DNA from: Melioribacter sp051488665
GTDB taxonomy: Bacteria > Bacteroidota > Ignavibacteria > Ignavibacteriales > Melioribacteraceae
DNA: 62,263 nucleotides
Direction of reading: 5' to 3'
NCBI RefSeq assembly: GCF_051488665.1
Contig: NZ_JBPSEG010000015.1
Location: 1-62,263 of the forward strand
Below, piece by piece: positions 35,281 through 44,654 of the stretch. Position 1 is the stretch's first letter. Every line of letters begins with the position of its first letter. The notes beneath the pieces were generated by a model that was given only the letters and a program-made list of their open reading frames with translations, was not told where the DNA came from and did no database searches. Both the position numbers and the translations under genes were made by a program.

Positions 35281-36571
35281 AAATCAATTGAATAAGTATA
35301 AATACCGGCAGGAGAATAATCAGAGAGAATTTATACATATAAGCGAAAAAGCTCGGCATTTTAATATTATTTTCCTCTGCGACGGCTTTTACCATAAAGT
35401 TAGGACCGTTGCCGATGTAAGTCATACTTCCGAACAACACGGCAGCCACCGAAATTGCTTTCAACAACTCTTCCGGAATTCCGGCAACTAAATTGCCGCT
35501 TTCAATACCGAGTCCCAGCGCCAGCGAATGAAACGTTACGGCAGTTGGAGTATTGTCGAGGAAACTGCTGAGCGCTCCTGTGTAATAGTAAAATTGATGA
35601 GCCAGCGATACGCCCAGTTGATGAGCGTTTGTTTCGAGGTACAAAAGCGCGGGAACCATCGTTATGAAAATTCCGAGGAAAAGATAGGCTACTTCTTTAA
35701 TCGGTTCCCATGTAAAGTTATTCGATTGACGTGTGAGTTTTGGAGTAAAAAGGAGAGAAAGAACAGCCATACCGAGAATAACGGCTTCGCGGATGAATTT
35801 ATAGTATTCATTTTCCTTTATAAAATGAAGATATTGTTCATTGAGAAAAGCGACAGACAAAACTACGCCGATCAGCCATACAAAATTCAATTTGCCTTCG
35901 AGCCTGATGGGTCTTTGATTTTCTTTGTCTCTTTTTAATGCTTTTTGAGGTTCCTTTTTATGATAATAACTGTCCACAATAAAATAAATTATTATCAGCA
36001 ACAGATTTGAAAAAAGCCATTCGGGAACCAAATTGAAAAACCAGGTAAAAGGAGCGCCGCGCAGATACATCATAAACAAGGGAGGATCCCCTAAAGGAGT
36101 AAGCAATCCGCCGCAATTGGCGACGATCGCAATGAAAAACAAGATTGTATGCACTTTGAAACTTCTTTCTTTATTCGTTTGAATTACAGGACGAATCAAT
36201 AACATAGCGGCGCCGGTTGTTCCCATAAAGGAAGCCAATATTGCGCCGATACCCAAGAAAATTGAATTGACTTTCGGAGTCGCTTCGATATCTCCGGATA
36301 AATAAATGCCTCCCGTAATTGTAAATAAGGCTCCCAATAAAATAATAAACGGAATGTAGTCGAAGACCATAATTTCCATCAATTCATGGGAAAGACCGGC
36401 GGAAAGAAGATAAATAGTCGTGGGAATACTCAAAATTACTGCTATAATAAGTTTATTTCGATTGTTTTCCCAGAAATGTTCCCAAAAAAGGGGGAAGATG
36501 GCAATAGACAGAAGCATCAAAGCAAAAGGAATTATGCTTAAAAGCGGGATTGATACATGATGTGTTTCCAT
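35273..36571 (-). CDS. NhaD/ArsB-superfamily Na+/H+ antiporter-like permease
   Basis: A 432-residue polytopic protein with about eleven to twelve hydrophobic segments. It belongs to the ion-transporter superfamily: GTTGAAMLLIRPVI and GGLLTPLGDPPLFMMYLRG, with a second-half counterpart SSFLDNTPTAVTFHSLAL and GNGPNFMVKAVAEE, correspond to the re-entrant motifs of NhaD-type antiporters. It probably exchanges Na+ for H+ across the inner membrane; citrate or dicarboxylate transport is the alternative. Single gene; a short AT-rich gap separates it from the next gene. Confidence 0.78.
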   Translation of the reverse strand: METHHVSIPLLSIIPFALMLLSIAIFPLFWEHFWENNRNKLIIAVILSIPTTIYLLSAGLSHELMEIMVFDYIPFIILLGALFTITGGIYLSGDIEATPKVNSIFLGIGAILASFMGTTGAAMLLIRPVIQTNKERSFKVHTILFFIAIVANCGGLLTPLGDPPLFMMYLRGAPFTWFFNLVPEWLFSNLLLIIIYFIVDSYYHKKEPQKALKRDKENQRPIRLEGKLNFVWLIGVVLSVAFLNEQYLHFIKENEYYKFIREAVILGMAVLSLLFTPKLTRQSNNFTWEPIKEVAYLFLGIFITMVPALLYLETNAHQLGVSLAHQFYYYTGALSSFLDNTPTAVTFHSLALGLGIESGNLVAGIPEELLKAISVAAVLFGSMTYIGNGPNFMVKAVAEENNIKMPSFFAYMYKFSLIILLPVFILIQLIFI

Positions 36572-36684
36572 TTCAACAACCAGTTTAGTTGAACAAAATT
36601 ACGCAAAACTATCATTTTCAGATGATTTTATCAACTTTTATAAAGCTTTAACCGTATTTATTAATATAAACTTTAAGAATCAAA

Positions 36685-37931
36685 TTAATAATTTAAGTCA
36701 ACAGGACAAACAATCTTTTTTATTAGAAGAAAAGAAAAGGCGGAGAATAGAGACGAAACAATAAATATATACGAAATATCGACGTTGTGTAATAGGGCGC
36801 CGATTACTATCGGAGCTATCATTGAAGATAAATTAAGAGATCCGAAAACGCCGAGATAGAGCGCTCTGTTTTCTTCTTTTGCAATTTCGATAATTGCCCC
36901 TTCCTGTATAATCTTCCACGACGCGACAGCCCCGCCAATAACGAAAAACAAAGCGTAGAAATATCCGATAGAATTAATCAATAAAGACAACAGCGGAATC
37001 GTCGTCAGGAGCGCTATGCTTATTTTCATCATGCCTTTGTATGAATAACGAGTTAATACTTTTTTCCAGATATAACTTGAAGAAATCATTCCCGAAATCT
37101 GCAACAGAAGAAAATTGCCTATTTCGTTCTGGGTAATAGGAAAAGAATTTTTATATGACCGATTAAAAAAGGAATAGTAACAAAAGAAAAGCCGGCAAGA
37201 TTGGATATCAGTATCAATCCGCGCAGAGTTTTGTTGTTTCTTATTTCTCCGATTACGCTCTTTAGCAATTCCATCTTCTTTTTGATGATTACGCGCGACG
37301 GTTTTTCTTTTATCGTCCAGAAGCCTGCAGAAGCTATAAAAAGGAAGGAGGCGGCGCTGAAAAATGCCGTTTGATAATTACGAGGATATTCGAGTTCGCT
37401 CAACAAAAATTTTGCTAAAAATGCCGAAGACAGAACGCCGGCTCCCGCAATAAATTGTTTGGTTGCGAAAAATGTTTTTCGTTTCGACGTTTCGAAACTT
37501 TTTCCTACAATATCTCCGTATGAAATTCCCGCAAACGCTCCGCTTATTGAAAAGAGGAACATCCAGAAAAGAATAAGAAAAATGAAAGAGTCTGCCGAAA
37601 TCCGGTCGATAAGATAAATCGATAAAGCGGCTCCTGCAAAGGCGGAAACCCGTAAATAAATGCCCGTAAGAAGAAACTTCTTTTTGTATTTTTTCCCGCT
37701 CAATAAAACAGCAAAGAGCAATTGCGACAAAAGCGGAACGCCGATCATTATCGAAGCGAGATATCCTACTTCGGTTTGAGCGCCGCCGGCAAAAAGAATC
37801 AATGCCGGCATTACAGTATTTTTATCGGCAAATGCCTCGGCAAGCGCCAACCAGAAAGCATGCCAAATCAATGAAAAAAAATTTCTTTTTTCATTAATGA
37901 GAGTGTCTGCCGTAACCGTAGCCTTCGCCAT
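36685..37931 (-). pseudogene. MFS transporter interrupted by a one-base frameshift
   Basis: Two adjacent reading frames form one carrier. The 5' part (37931-37119, 270 aa, six to seven membrane helices) ends ...FLIGHIKILFLLPRTK-stop. The 3' part (to 36685) continues the fold from QISGMISSSYIWKK. One extra A in the A5 run at 37148-37152 (T5 on the plus strand) would give GHIKNSFPITQNEIGNF and join both halves into a carrier of about 415 residues, the usual MFS length. So either a recent inactivating deletion, a sequencing error in a homopolymer, or slippage. Substrate unknown. It starts inside the NifX-like gene (38-bp overlap), suggesting the same operon. Confidence 0.85.
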
Positions 37932-38295
37932 GACCTTGTTTTCCGCCGTGTCCGATACTCCTCTTTGCAGTCGGTTCTTTCAGCATTTCGAGTTTACCGT
38001 TCAATAAATTGTCGATTGCCTCTTTAACGGACATTTTTCTTGCAAGGTAAACGCTGCTTCGTGGAGTATTAATCATTTCAAAAGCATGAGGACCGATATT
38101 GCCGACAATAAAAGCTTGGGCGCCCATTTCCAGAAATTTTTCAAGGTTCTCGTGATTGTGTCCTTCGACATCGTTGGCAAAGCTTTCGAAAGAATTCGTA
38201 TCGCTGTCGTAAAAAATATAATATGCGGCATGACCGAATCTCTTTGCCACCGGGCTTTCCAATCTATTTCCGTCCGAACCGATTATTATTTTCAT
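37894..38295 (-). CDS. Dinitrogenase iron-molybdenum cofactor (NifX/NafY)-like domain protein
   Basis: A 133-residue cytoplasmic protein. The first 95 residues match the NifX/NifB-C-terminal (MTH1175-like) fold: MKIIIGSDGNRLESPVAKRF at the start, then GAQAFIVGNIGPHAFEM near 60-72. The tail is rich in Gly and His (GHGGKQGHGEGYGYGRHSH-like), a likely metal-binding extension. No nitrogenase genes occur in the window, so a general metal or Fe-S role is more probable than nitrogen fixation. It lies 18 bases after the OYE-type gene and overlaps the broken MFS gene. Confidence 0.8.
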   Translation of the reverse strand: MKIIIGSDGNRLESPVAKRFGHAAYYIFYDSDTNSFESFANDVEGHNHENLEKFLEMGAQAFIVGNIGPHAFEMINTPRSSVYLARKMSVKEAIDNLLNGKLEMLKEPTAKRSIGHGGKQGHGEGYGYGRHSH

Positions 38296-38313
38296 GACTT
38301 TCCTCCTTTTTAA

Positions 38314-40182
38314 TTAAAGTTCTTTTGCCGTAAAATAGCCGCTTTGAATAGCGGAAACGGCGTCGCCTGTTTTATCCGCGTCCCCGATAAGATAATAGGG
38401 AATTTTACCATCGAGTTTTTCCGCAAGCGAAGTATCCGGTTTCATACCGGCGGCAACCACACAAATGTCTATCTCTTTAATAACTGTTTCTGCTCCGTTC
38501 TTATCAGATATAAAAATTTCATTTCCGGTGCATCGGGTTACTTTAGAGCCGGTAAAAATACGCGCGCCGCCATTTTTTAGTTTGAGCATGTTTAATTTTT
38601 TTGTTATTAATTCCATGTCGCGCGCTAATTCGTCGAGCATTTCTACAATTGTAACAGTGTTGTTGAAGTCGATAAGAGCCGAAGCAATTTCTACTCCAAT
38701 TGATCCGCCGCCGATAATCAATACGTTTTTGTTTTTCGGAGGATCCAAAAGAATTTCAGCCCAGTTGAAATTTTTCATCCCTTCGATTTCTGGAATAAAA
38801 GGCTTTGAACCGGTAGCGATTATTACGCCGTCGTATTTTCCGATTAAATCTTCCGGCGTTGCTTCTTTATAGATTACCGAAACGGCGCTGTCGTTAATTT
38901 CGTCGAGATAATATTCGATTTGTTTTTGCAAAGATATTTTGCCCGGAGGAAGCGGAGCGTAATTAAATTGACCGCCGAGTTTTTCTTTTTCAAACAGAGT
39001 AACTTTGTGACCACGTTTATCGAGAGTAAGAGCAGCTTCCATCCCTGCCAAACCGCCGCCTACAACGGCATAATGTTTTTTCGACGGGGCGGGAGTTATA
39101 ATTTCGGATTCTCTGCCGACTGTGGGGTTTATTTCGCATTGCAAAGTTTTGCCGATTTTTATTCTTCCCAGGCATCCGGTTAAACAGGCGCTGCAGGGAC
39201 GGATTCGCTCGTCGATAAGGTTTAAATATTTTCCCGCAAAATCCGGATCGGCTATAAGAGCGCGTCCGATTGCAACATAATCCGCTAAACCGGAATCGAG
39301 AATGGCGTCGATATCCCGCGGCTCGTTTATTTGTCCTACTGCAATAACCGGAATTGAAACGCTCTCTTTTATTTTTTTCGATAATTCCCAGTTCTTTCCT
39401 TTTGGAATGAAATGATGCTGGTAATACCACGGCGGACTCATGCATACGTTCCCCGAAGTTACATGAATTGCATCGATTTTTTCCTGTTCGAGCGCTTTTG
39501 CAATACGAATCGTCTCGTCTGTTTTTATTCCGCCCTCGTACATTTCGTCTCCGCTAATCCGCGCTATTACCGGAATTGCAAGGTTCTCTTTAAGAAGTCG
39601 AAGGATTTCGAGTCCGAACCGCATTCGATTTTCCAAGCTGCCGCCGTATTGATCGGTTCGTTTATTCGATTCGGGGGAAAGGAATTGAGCTATCAGATAA
39701 CCGAGACCGAATTGAAGTTCTATTATATCGTAACCGGCTTTTTCGGCTCTTAAAGCGGCGTTTAAATATTGATTTTGTACTTCAACTATTTCTTCGATTG
39801 TAAGAGCTTTCGGTTTTTTGCCTCCGTTGGGGCATTGAATATCCGATGCCGAAAGATAGATATTGCCTTCGAGTTTGGGATTTGCCATTCTGCCGGGATG
39901 ATTTATATGAGCTGCTGCGAGAGCTCCGTTTTTATGAACGGCTTCAATTAATTTTTTATGCCCTTCAATTTTATCGTCCGAATCGATACCGATTTGAGTC
40001 GGAAGTTCTCTCACTCTTCGATCGATATAAAACGGTTCGAATATAACAGCCGCCACGTGACGGGAGCGTCGTTCCCAGAAGGCAATGTGCCGGTCTGTAA
40101 TTTTGCCGCTGCCGTCGCCGTAACCGGTTTTGACTGCGGACATGAATAGTCTGTTTCTTAATTTAGGAAGCGCCATATTCAT
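38314..40182 (-). CDS. NADH:flavin oxidoreductase/2,4-dienoyl-CoA reductase-type enzyme
   Basis: A 622-residue iron-sulfur flavoenzyme. The N-terminal TIM barrel of the old yellow enzyme family (FMN; AAAHINHPGRMANPK, ARISGDEMYEGG, about 90-260) is followed by a 4Fe-4S ligand cluster CSACLTGCLG plus a later Cys (about 335-355), then an FAD/NAD(P)-binding half with VVGGGLAGMEAAL and VLIIGGGSIGVEIASAL. This layout is that of 2,4-dienoyl-CoA reductase FadH and of bile-acid or enoate reductases. Substrate cannot be fixed by sequence. First gene of a minus-strand group with the NifX-like and MFS genes. Confidence 0.87.
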   Translation of the reverse strand: MNMALPKLRNRLFMSAVKTGYGDGSGKITDRHIAFWERRSRHVAAVIFEPFYIDRRVRELPTQIGIDSDDKIEGHKKLIEAVHKNGALAAAHINHPGRMANPKLEGNIYLSASDIQCPNGGKKPKALTIEEIVEVQNQYLNAALRAEKAGYDIIELQFGLGYLIAQFLSPESNKRTDQYGGSLENRMRFGLEILRLLKENLAIPVIARISGDEMYEGGIKTDETIRIAKALEQEKIDAIHVTSGNVCMSPPWYYQHHFIPKGKNWELSKKIKESVSIPVIAVGQINEPRDIDAILDSGLADYVAIGRALIADPDFAGKYLNLIDERIRPCSACLTGCLGRIKIGKTLQCEINPTVGRESEIITPAPSKKHYAVVGGGLAGMEAALTLDKRGHKVTLFEKEKLGGQFNYAPLPPGKISLQKQIEYYLDEINDSAVSVIYKEATPEDLIGKYDGVIIATGSKPFIPEIEGMKNFNWAEILLDPPKNKNVLIIGGGSIGVEIASALIDFNNTVTIVEMLDELARDMELITKKLNMLKLKNGGARIFTGSKVTRCTGNEIFISDKNGAETVIKEIDICVVAAGMKPDTSLAEKLDGKIPYYLIGDADKTGDAVSAIQSGYFTAKEL

Positions 40183-40247
40183 TTTTTTTATCCGGTTAGA
40201 TGCGCTTTTGAGGAATATGATTCGATAAGAAAAATTTTAGAGAGGAG

Positions 40248-41162
40248 TCAGGCTCTTTTCAACAGTCTCATTAATTTGAATAACCAGAGAGTAAGCGGAA
40301 AACGATTGACCAGTTTTTTTATTTCATAAAGGTTCTCAACTGCGGCAAGCTCTCCGGCTTTAATAATTTCGCCTGCGCGCTCGAAATCCGCCCACGATAA
40401 ATTTTTAATGTCGGGATGTATAATCAGGTCGGCTTCCTGCAGCTTCAAGAGAGCCAGATGATAAGATGTAATATCTTCGGTACGGTAAAGCAGGTCGATA
40501 ATATTGTAGGGAACTCTGGAATATTTCAATTGCCGCATAACGTCGACGGCAAGAACTCTGTCGGCGCCGAGCTCTTTTAATTTTGTGGCGGGAACGGTTT
40601 CCGAAGTATAACCGTCTACGAGCAAGTAATCTTGATATCTGACCGGAGGAAAAATTCCGGGAATTGCCGAGCTGGCTCTTATAGCTGTACGGAGCGACCC
40701 GCTTGTAAAATTTATTTCTTCTCCGCTGATAAGGTCTGTCGCCACAGCGGAAAATTTCAGTTTCAAATTTTCGATCGGAACGTCGGGAATAATGCCGAAC
40801 ATTTCTTCGGCTTCTTCCTCTTCGAAATAAGATAAACTCGAAAGAGACTTAAACGCTTTGAAACGGACTTCGATAAAATCGAAAAGTTGTTCCAGAAAAT
40901 TTTTGTCGAGCCCGCCTTTCGATTCGCTTAATTTCGATATGCCGAGTTCCTTGAATTTCGGATTGTTCAATACGCTTTCAATAAAACTTTCAACTTCGTC
41001 GATATTGCCGTAGTAGGCATAGAGTCCGCCGATTATTGCGCCCATACTGCAGCCGGTTATAGAATGAATTATAATCTTATTTTTTTCGAGCGTTCTAAGA
41101 ACGCCGATGTGCGCAAGACCGCGGGCTCCTCCGCCCCCAAGCGCTATTCCTAACTTCGACAC
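40248..41162 (-). CDS. Patatin-like phospholipase (RssA-type)
   Basis: A serine hydrolase of about 304 residues acting on phospholipids or acyl lipids. Oxyanion-hole LGGGGARGLAHIGVL at the N-terminus, nucleophile GCSMGAIIGG (GxSxG, about 43) and the dyad Asp in LLVDGYTSE (about 185). The start is a GTG at 41162 with GGGGAAGG upstream. A reading from 41390 would add 76 residues that do not resemble the family and would run into the divergent gene. The C-terminus is basic and hydrophobic. Cytoplasmic, no signal peptide. Confidence 0.87.
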   Translation of the reverse strand: MSKLGIALGGGGARGLAHIGVLRTLEKNKIIIHSITGCSMGAIIGGLYAYYGNIDEVESFIESVLNNPKFKELGISKLSESKGGLDKNFLEQLFDFIEVRFKAFKSLSSLSYFEEEEAEEMFGIIPDVPIENLKLKFSAVATDLISGEEINFTSGSLRTAIRASSAIPGIFPPVRYQDYLLVDGYTSETVPATKLKELGADRVLAVDVMRQLKYSRVPYNIIDLLYRTEDITSYHLALLKLQEADLIIHPDIKNLSWADFERAGEIIKAGELAAVENLYEIKKLVNRFPLTLWLFKLMRLLKRA

Positions 41163-41375
41163 GCCTTCCCCAAAAAAGTTATTGTAAATGCAAAAATAGA
41201 ATAATATTTTTATATGCGGGCGGAAAAATTTAACAAGAAACATTTCATCAAAAAATTTCGTAGACGAAAAAGCTTTATTGCGGACAGAATCGGAAAAACG
41301 CGGAGGATGTATCAGAAAAAGTTTTGGAATGTAAATTCCTTGCGGCAAAAAAGAAAAATCTAAAGCGGGGGCAAA

Positions 41376-41756
41376 ATGATTACATATCAAATCAAAACGG
41401 AAATATCAGACGGAGTCGAATTCGTTCACACCGAAATAGAAGGCATTATGAATGTCGAAAGCAGAAACAAGGCTGCTCTCGAAACGATTAAGTTTATGAG
41501 AGAAAAGAAGATTAACAGAGTTTTGTGGGATATAAGAAACGCAAAACTCGATTATACTCTCATTGGCAGTCATATGATAGTGACAAATCTCGACAAACTC
41601 GGAGTTACGGAAAAAGATCGGATTGCCGTACTCTATGAGCTCGACAAAGAGCAGCACGAGCACTCGAAAAACGTTGCCCTCAACAGAGGAATTTTTAACC
41701 TCTCCTACTTTACCGACTTCAACGAAGCGCTTAAATGGCTTATCTCGGGAAAATAG
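41376..41756 (+). CDS. SpoIIAA/STAS-like small protein
   Basis: A 126-residue soluble protein of unknown role. The pattern of short strands and helices, the KFMREKKINRVLWDIRNAKLD centre and the closing NRGIFNLSYFTDFNEALKWL segment resemble SpoIIAA-like (STAS-fold) single-domain proteins, which often end in an EALxWL helix. A GCGGGGGC ribosome site precedes the ATG. Divergent from the patatin gene (213-bp gap). No partner kinase or phosphatase of an anti-sigma system is nearby. Confidence 0.6.
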   Translation: MITYQIKTEISDGVEFVHTEIEGIMNVESRNKAALETIKFMREKKINRVLWDIRNAKLDYTLIGSHMIVTNLDKLGVTEKDRIAVLYELDKEQHEHSKNVALNRGIFNLSYFTDFNEALKWLISGK

Positions 41757-41890
41757 AACAATAAGACAACAAGACTTATATGTTTTTATTTCTGAGATTT
41801 TCCGCGCTTTCCTTTCCCGCCTTTGAAAAACTTCCTGTACTTGAAACCGTATAACATTCCCAAAACCTAATATTGTTTATTGGCAGGAAA

Positions 41891-41912
41891 GTTGATATTA
41901 GTTAATATCAAC
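41891..41912. promoter_or_regulatory. Perfect MerR-type operator dyad
   Basis: Two perfect 10-bp arms, GTTGATATTA (41891-41900) and TAATATCAAC (41903-41912), with a 2-bp spacer, ending 22 bases before the start codon of the MerR regulator. The length and AT content fit a MerR operator overlapping its own promoter, which would also drive the sulfur genes downstream. Binding is inferred. Confidence 0.75.
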
Positions 41913-41934
41913 AATTATGACATGAAAGAATGTT

Positions 41935-42357
41935 ATGGATGAACCTAAATATACAATAAGCATGGCGGCAAAACTTTCCGGTATTTCAGTGCATACTTTA
42001 AGAATGTACGAACGGGAAGGTCTCATAATCCCTTTTAAGAAGTCCAGCAATCAACGTCTTTATACCGACAGGGATATCGAAAGAATCGGTTGCATTCGGA
42101 GCACAATAAACGAAGACAAAATTAATATCGAAGGCATAAGGCGCGTTCTTGCATTAATTCCTTGCTGGGCTATTGTTAAATGTAGCGAAGAAGACAGAAA
42201 AGAATGCGTTGCTTATTCCGGTCATACAAAACCGTGCTGGATGATTAATCATAAAGACAATTACTGCTCGGGACGGGATTGCCGTCAATGCGAAGTTTAT
42301 AAATCCTACGGGAACTGCGCATCGATCAAAAACAAATTAAAAGAATTATTAAAATAA
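41935..42357 (+). CDS. MerR-family regulator with Cys-rich effector domain
   Basis: A 140-residue activator. The N-terminal winged helix (YTISMAAKLSGISVHTLRMYE, then REGLIIPFKKSSNQRLYTDRDIERI) is a canonical MerR DNA-binding domain; a dimerisation helix follows. After about residue 78 there are eight Cys (PCW, KCS, ECV, PCW, YCS, DCR, QCE, NCA), enough for a Zn or Fe-S site or a thiol/persulfide sensor. It starts 22 bases after a perfect dyad and is followed 17 bases later by the SQR-like gene, so it probably controls the cluster to 45122. The inducer (sulfide, sulfane sulfur, metal or redox) is inference. Confidence 0.85.
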   Translation: MDEPKYTISMAAKLSGISVHTLRMYEREGLIIPFKKSSNQRLYTDRDIERIGCIRSTINEDKINIEGIRRVLALIPCWAIVKCSEEDRKECVAYSGHTKPCWMINHKDNYCSGRDCRQCEVYKSYGNCASIKNKLKELLK

Positions 42358-42374
42358 ATTATTCGGGAGAACGG

Positions 42375-43604
42375 ATGAAAAAATTAGTAATACTCGGAGC
42401 CGGAACAGCCGGCACCATGATGCTGAATAAACTCTATCCTGTGTTAGACAGGAACGAATGGCAGATTACTATTGTCGACCAATTCGAAACACATTACTAT
42501 CAGCCCGGTTTTCTTTTTATACCGTTCGGGATTTATTCAAAAAAAGACGTAATTAAGCCGAAGCGGGATTTCTTTCCGACCGGCGTGAACGTATGTATGG
42601 GCGAAATCGACAAAATCGAACCCGGTTCGAACAGAGTGCTGATGAAAGACGGAAAAGTGCTGGGATACGATTATTTGATTATAGCAACCGGCGCAAAAAT
42701 TAATCCGGGCGAAACTGAAGGAATGCTCGGAGATTTATGGTACAAAAAAATATTTGATTTCTATACGATAGAAGGCGCCGTAGCTCTGGCTAATTTCTTC
42801 AAACACTGGGAAGGCGGCAAGCTGGTTGTTAATATTACCGAAATGCCGATTAAATGTCCCGTGGCTCCGCTCGAATTCGTATTCCTCGCCGACTGGTATT
42901 TTACGGAAAGGGGAATACGCGACAAAGTTGAAATCCACTTTGTAACGCCTTTGCCGGGCGCATTCACAAAACCGAAAGCTTCTTCAATATTGGGCGACTT
43001 CCTTGACAAAAAGAATATTAAACTGACAACCGATTTTAATATCGGGCGTGTGGACAATGAAAATCAGAAAATAATTTCGTGGGACGAAAGAGATGTACAG
43101 TTCGATTGTTTGGTTACAATACCTACGAATATGGGCGACGAAGCCATTGCCCGCAGCGGCATGGGCGACGAGCTCAATTTTATTCCTACCGACAAACATA
43201 CTCTTCTTGCCGAAGGATACGATAATATCTTCGTTATCGGCGACGCTACGAATTTGCCTTCTTCGAAAGCCGGTTCTGTCGCTCACTTCGAAGCCGATAT
43301 TCTACTCGAAAATTTCATCGATGTTATCGAAGGCAGAAAACCGAGAGCCCGCTTCGACGGACACGCAAACTGCTTTATCGAATCGGGTTTCGGCAAGGGA
43401 ATTTTAATCGATTTCAATTACGATACCGAACCTCTGCCGGGCAAATTTCCCCTGCCTGGCGTCGGACCTTTTTCGCTTCTGGAAGAAACCAAAATGAATC
43501 ACTACGGCAAAGTCATGTTCAGATGGATGTACTGGAACTTCCTGATTAAAGGAAAAGAATTGCCGATCGAATCTCACATGTCAATGGCAGGCAAGAGGTT
43601 ATAA
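42375..43604 (+). CDS. Sulfide:quinone oxidoreductase-like flavoprotein
   Basis: A 409-residue FAD enzyme of the SQR family, which oxidises sulfide to sulfane sulfur and reduces membrane quinone. N-terminal FAD loop VILGAGTAGTMM, a YDYLIIATGA block, and FAD-binding NIFVIGDATNLPSSKAG (about 285). Cys residues at the positions of the redox-active pair are present: IKCPVAPLEF (about 160) and ANCFIESGFGKG (about 335). The C-terminus has an amphipathic, aromatic helix (FRWMYWNFLIKGKELP), fitting monotopic membrane attachment. Second gene of the MerR cluster, two bases from the DUF1641 gene. Confidence 0.85.
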   Translation: MKKLVILGAGTAGTMMLNKLYPVLDRNEWQITIVDQFETHYYQPGFLFIPFGIYSKKDVIKPKRDFFPTGVNVCMGEIDKIEPGSNRVLMKDGKVLGYDYLIIATGAKINPGETEGMLGDLWYKKIFDFYTIEGAVALANFFKHWEGGKLVVNITEMPIKCPVAPLEFVFLADWYFTERGIRDKVEIHFVTPLPGAFTKPKASSILGDFLDKKNIKLTTDFNIGRVDNENQKIISWDERDVQFDCLVTIPTNMGDEAIARSGMGDELNFIPTDKHTLLAEGYDNIFVIGDATNLPSSKAGSVAHFEADILLENFIDVIEGRKPRARFDGHANCFIESGFGKGILIDFNYDTEPLPGKFPLPGVGPFSLLEETKMNHYGKVMFRWMYWNFLIKGKELPIESHMSMAGKRL

Positions 43605-43606
43605 TT

Positions 43607-44299
43607 ATGGATGAAACAAAAATTCAAAATCAGATAGAAGAGCTGAACCGGAAGCTCGATATTGTGCTCGAAGAAATCGAACTGCAACGCCGGCACAGAA
43701 GAGAAATGGACGACCTTAAAGACGATCTGATGCGGGTGGGAACCGATCTCTATAAAACTGCGGTAGAGGAACTCGACGAGATAAGCGACTCATTCAATAC
43801 CGCCGATTTGCTCCACCTCGGCAAAAAACTTCTCAGAAACGTCAACACAATCAACAAAGCGGTCGAACAGCTCGAAAGCATTAAAGATTTCTTCGAAGAT
43901 TTTGCGCCTATTTCGCGCGACGGCATAATCGATTTGATGAATAAACTCGACGAGTACGACAGGAAAGGGTATTTCGATTTTATGAGAGAAACAAGAAAAA
44001 TACTCGACAACGTCGTTACTTCATTCTCGCCGGAAGACGTAAGAGCGCTTGCCGATAATATTGTAATGATTCTCAGCACCATTAAAAATCTTACTCAACC
44101 GGAAATGTTAAATACTCTCAACAACGTTGTCAACGTATACAAAAATCTAAATATTAAGGTTAAAGAAGACGTCTCGTTGATTTCGCTTCTGAAAGAAATG
44201 AACGACCCTGAAGTTAAAAGAGGATTGGCATTCGGAATTGAATTCTTAAAAAATATAGCCAATCAACCGAAAGAATTAAACGTAAACACAAAACAATAA
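43607..44299 (+). CDS. DUF1641 protein
   Basis: A 230-residue, largely helical, highly charged protein. An N-terminal coiled coil (about 5-40) precedes the DUF1641 segment (DEYDRKGYFDFMRETRKILDNVV to near 180). DUF1641 proteins recur beside SQR-like flavoproteins and formate-dehydrogenase-type genes, but their biochemistry is unknown. Two bases after the SQR gene, which implies tightly coupled expression and perhaps complex formation. No signal peptide and no membrane span. Confidence 0.82.
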   Translation: MDETKIQNQIEELNRKLDIVLEEIELQRRHRREMDDLKDDLMRVGTDLYKTAVEELDEISDSFNTADLLHLGKKLLRNVNTINKAVEQLESIKDFFEDFAPISRDGIIDLMNKLDEYDRKGYFDFMRETRKILDNVVTSFSPEDVRALADNIVMILSTIKNLTQPEMLNTLNNVVNVYKNLNIKVKEDVSLISLLKEMNDPEVKRGLAFGIEFLKNIANQPKELNVNTKQ

Positions 44300-44315
44300 C
44301 AACGGAGGTACTTTT

Positions 44316-44633
44316 ATGGCAACCATCGAAATATTGGGCAAGCAACTTGAAGTCGACGCAGACGGCAATCTTGCCAATTTATCCGACTGGAACGAAGAAG
44401 TGGCTAAAGAACTCGCCAAAATGGAAGGCATTAACGAATTGACGGAGCGCCATTGGGCGGTAATTAATTTTATGAGAAAAGAATATCAGGAAAAGGGCGA
44501 CGCCCCTTCAATCAGAAGACTTACAAAAGAAAGCGGCGTTAGCACTAAAGAACTCTATGAACTTTTTCCGAACGGTCCGGCTAAAAAAGCCGCTAAGATT
44601 GCAGGGCTTCCCAAACCCAAAGGGTGTATTTAA
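44316..44633 (+). CDS. TusE/DsrC-like sulfur carrier with a single C-terminal Cys
   Basis: A 105-residue sulfur-relay carrier. The fold is clear from LSDWNEEVAKELAK, LTERHWAVINFMRKEY and the C-terminal arm AGLPKPKGCI. The penultimate Cys (Cys-A) that carries persulfide is present. The second Cys of true DsrC, 11 residues upstream, is Ala here (KAAKIAGLP). So the protein is of TusE type and cannot form the intramolecular disulfide or trisulfide used with DsrAB. It probably passes sulfane sulfur from the SQR or DsrE partner to an acceptor. GGAGG is present ahead of the ATG. Confidence 0.88.
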   Translation: MATIEILGKQLEVDADGNLANLSDWNEEVAKELAKMEGINELTERHWAVINFMRKEYQEKGDAPSIRRLTKESGVSTKELYELFPNGPAKKAAKIAGLPKPKGCI

Positions 44634-44654
44634 TTAATAATAACGGAGAATAAT

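Noticed and set aside
37894..38295. Evidence for nitrogen fixation
   Set aside because: NifX-like domains are common in non-fixing organisms and no nifHDK or other nif gene is visible.
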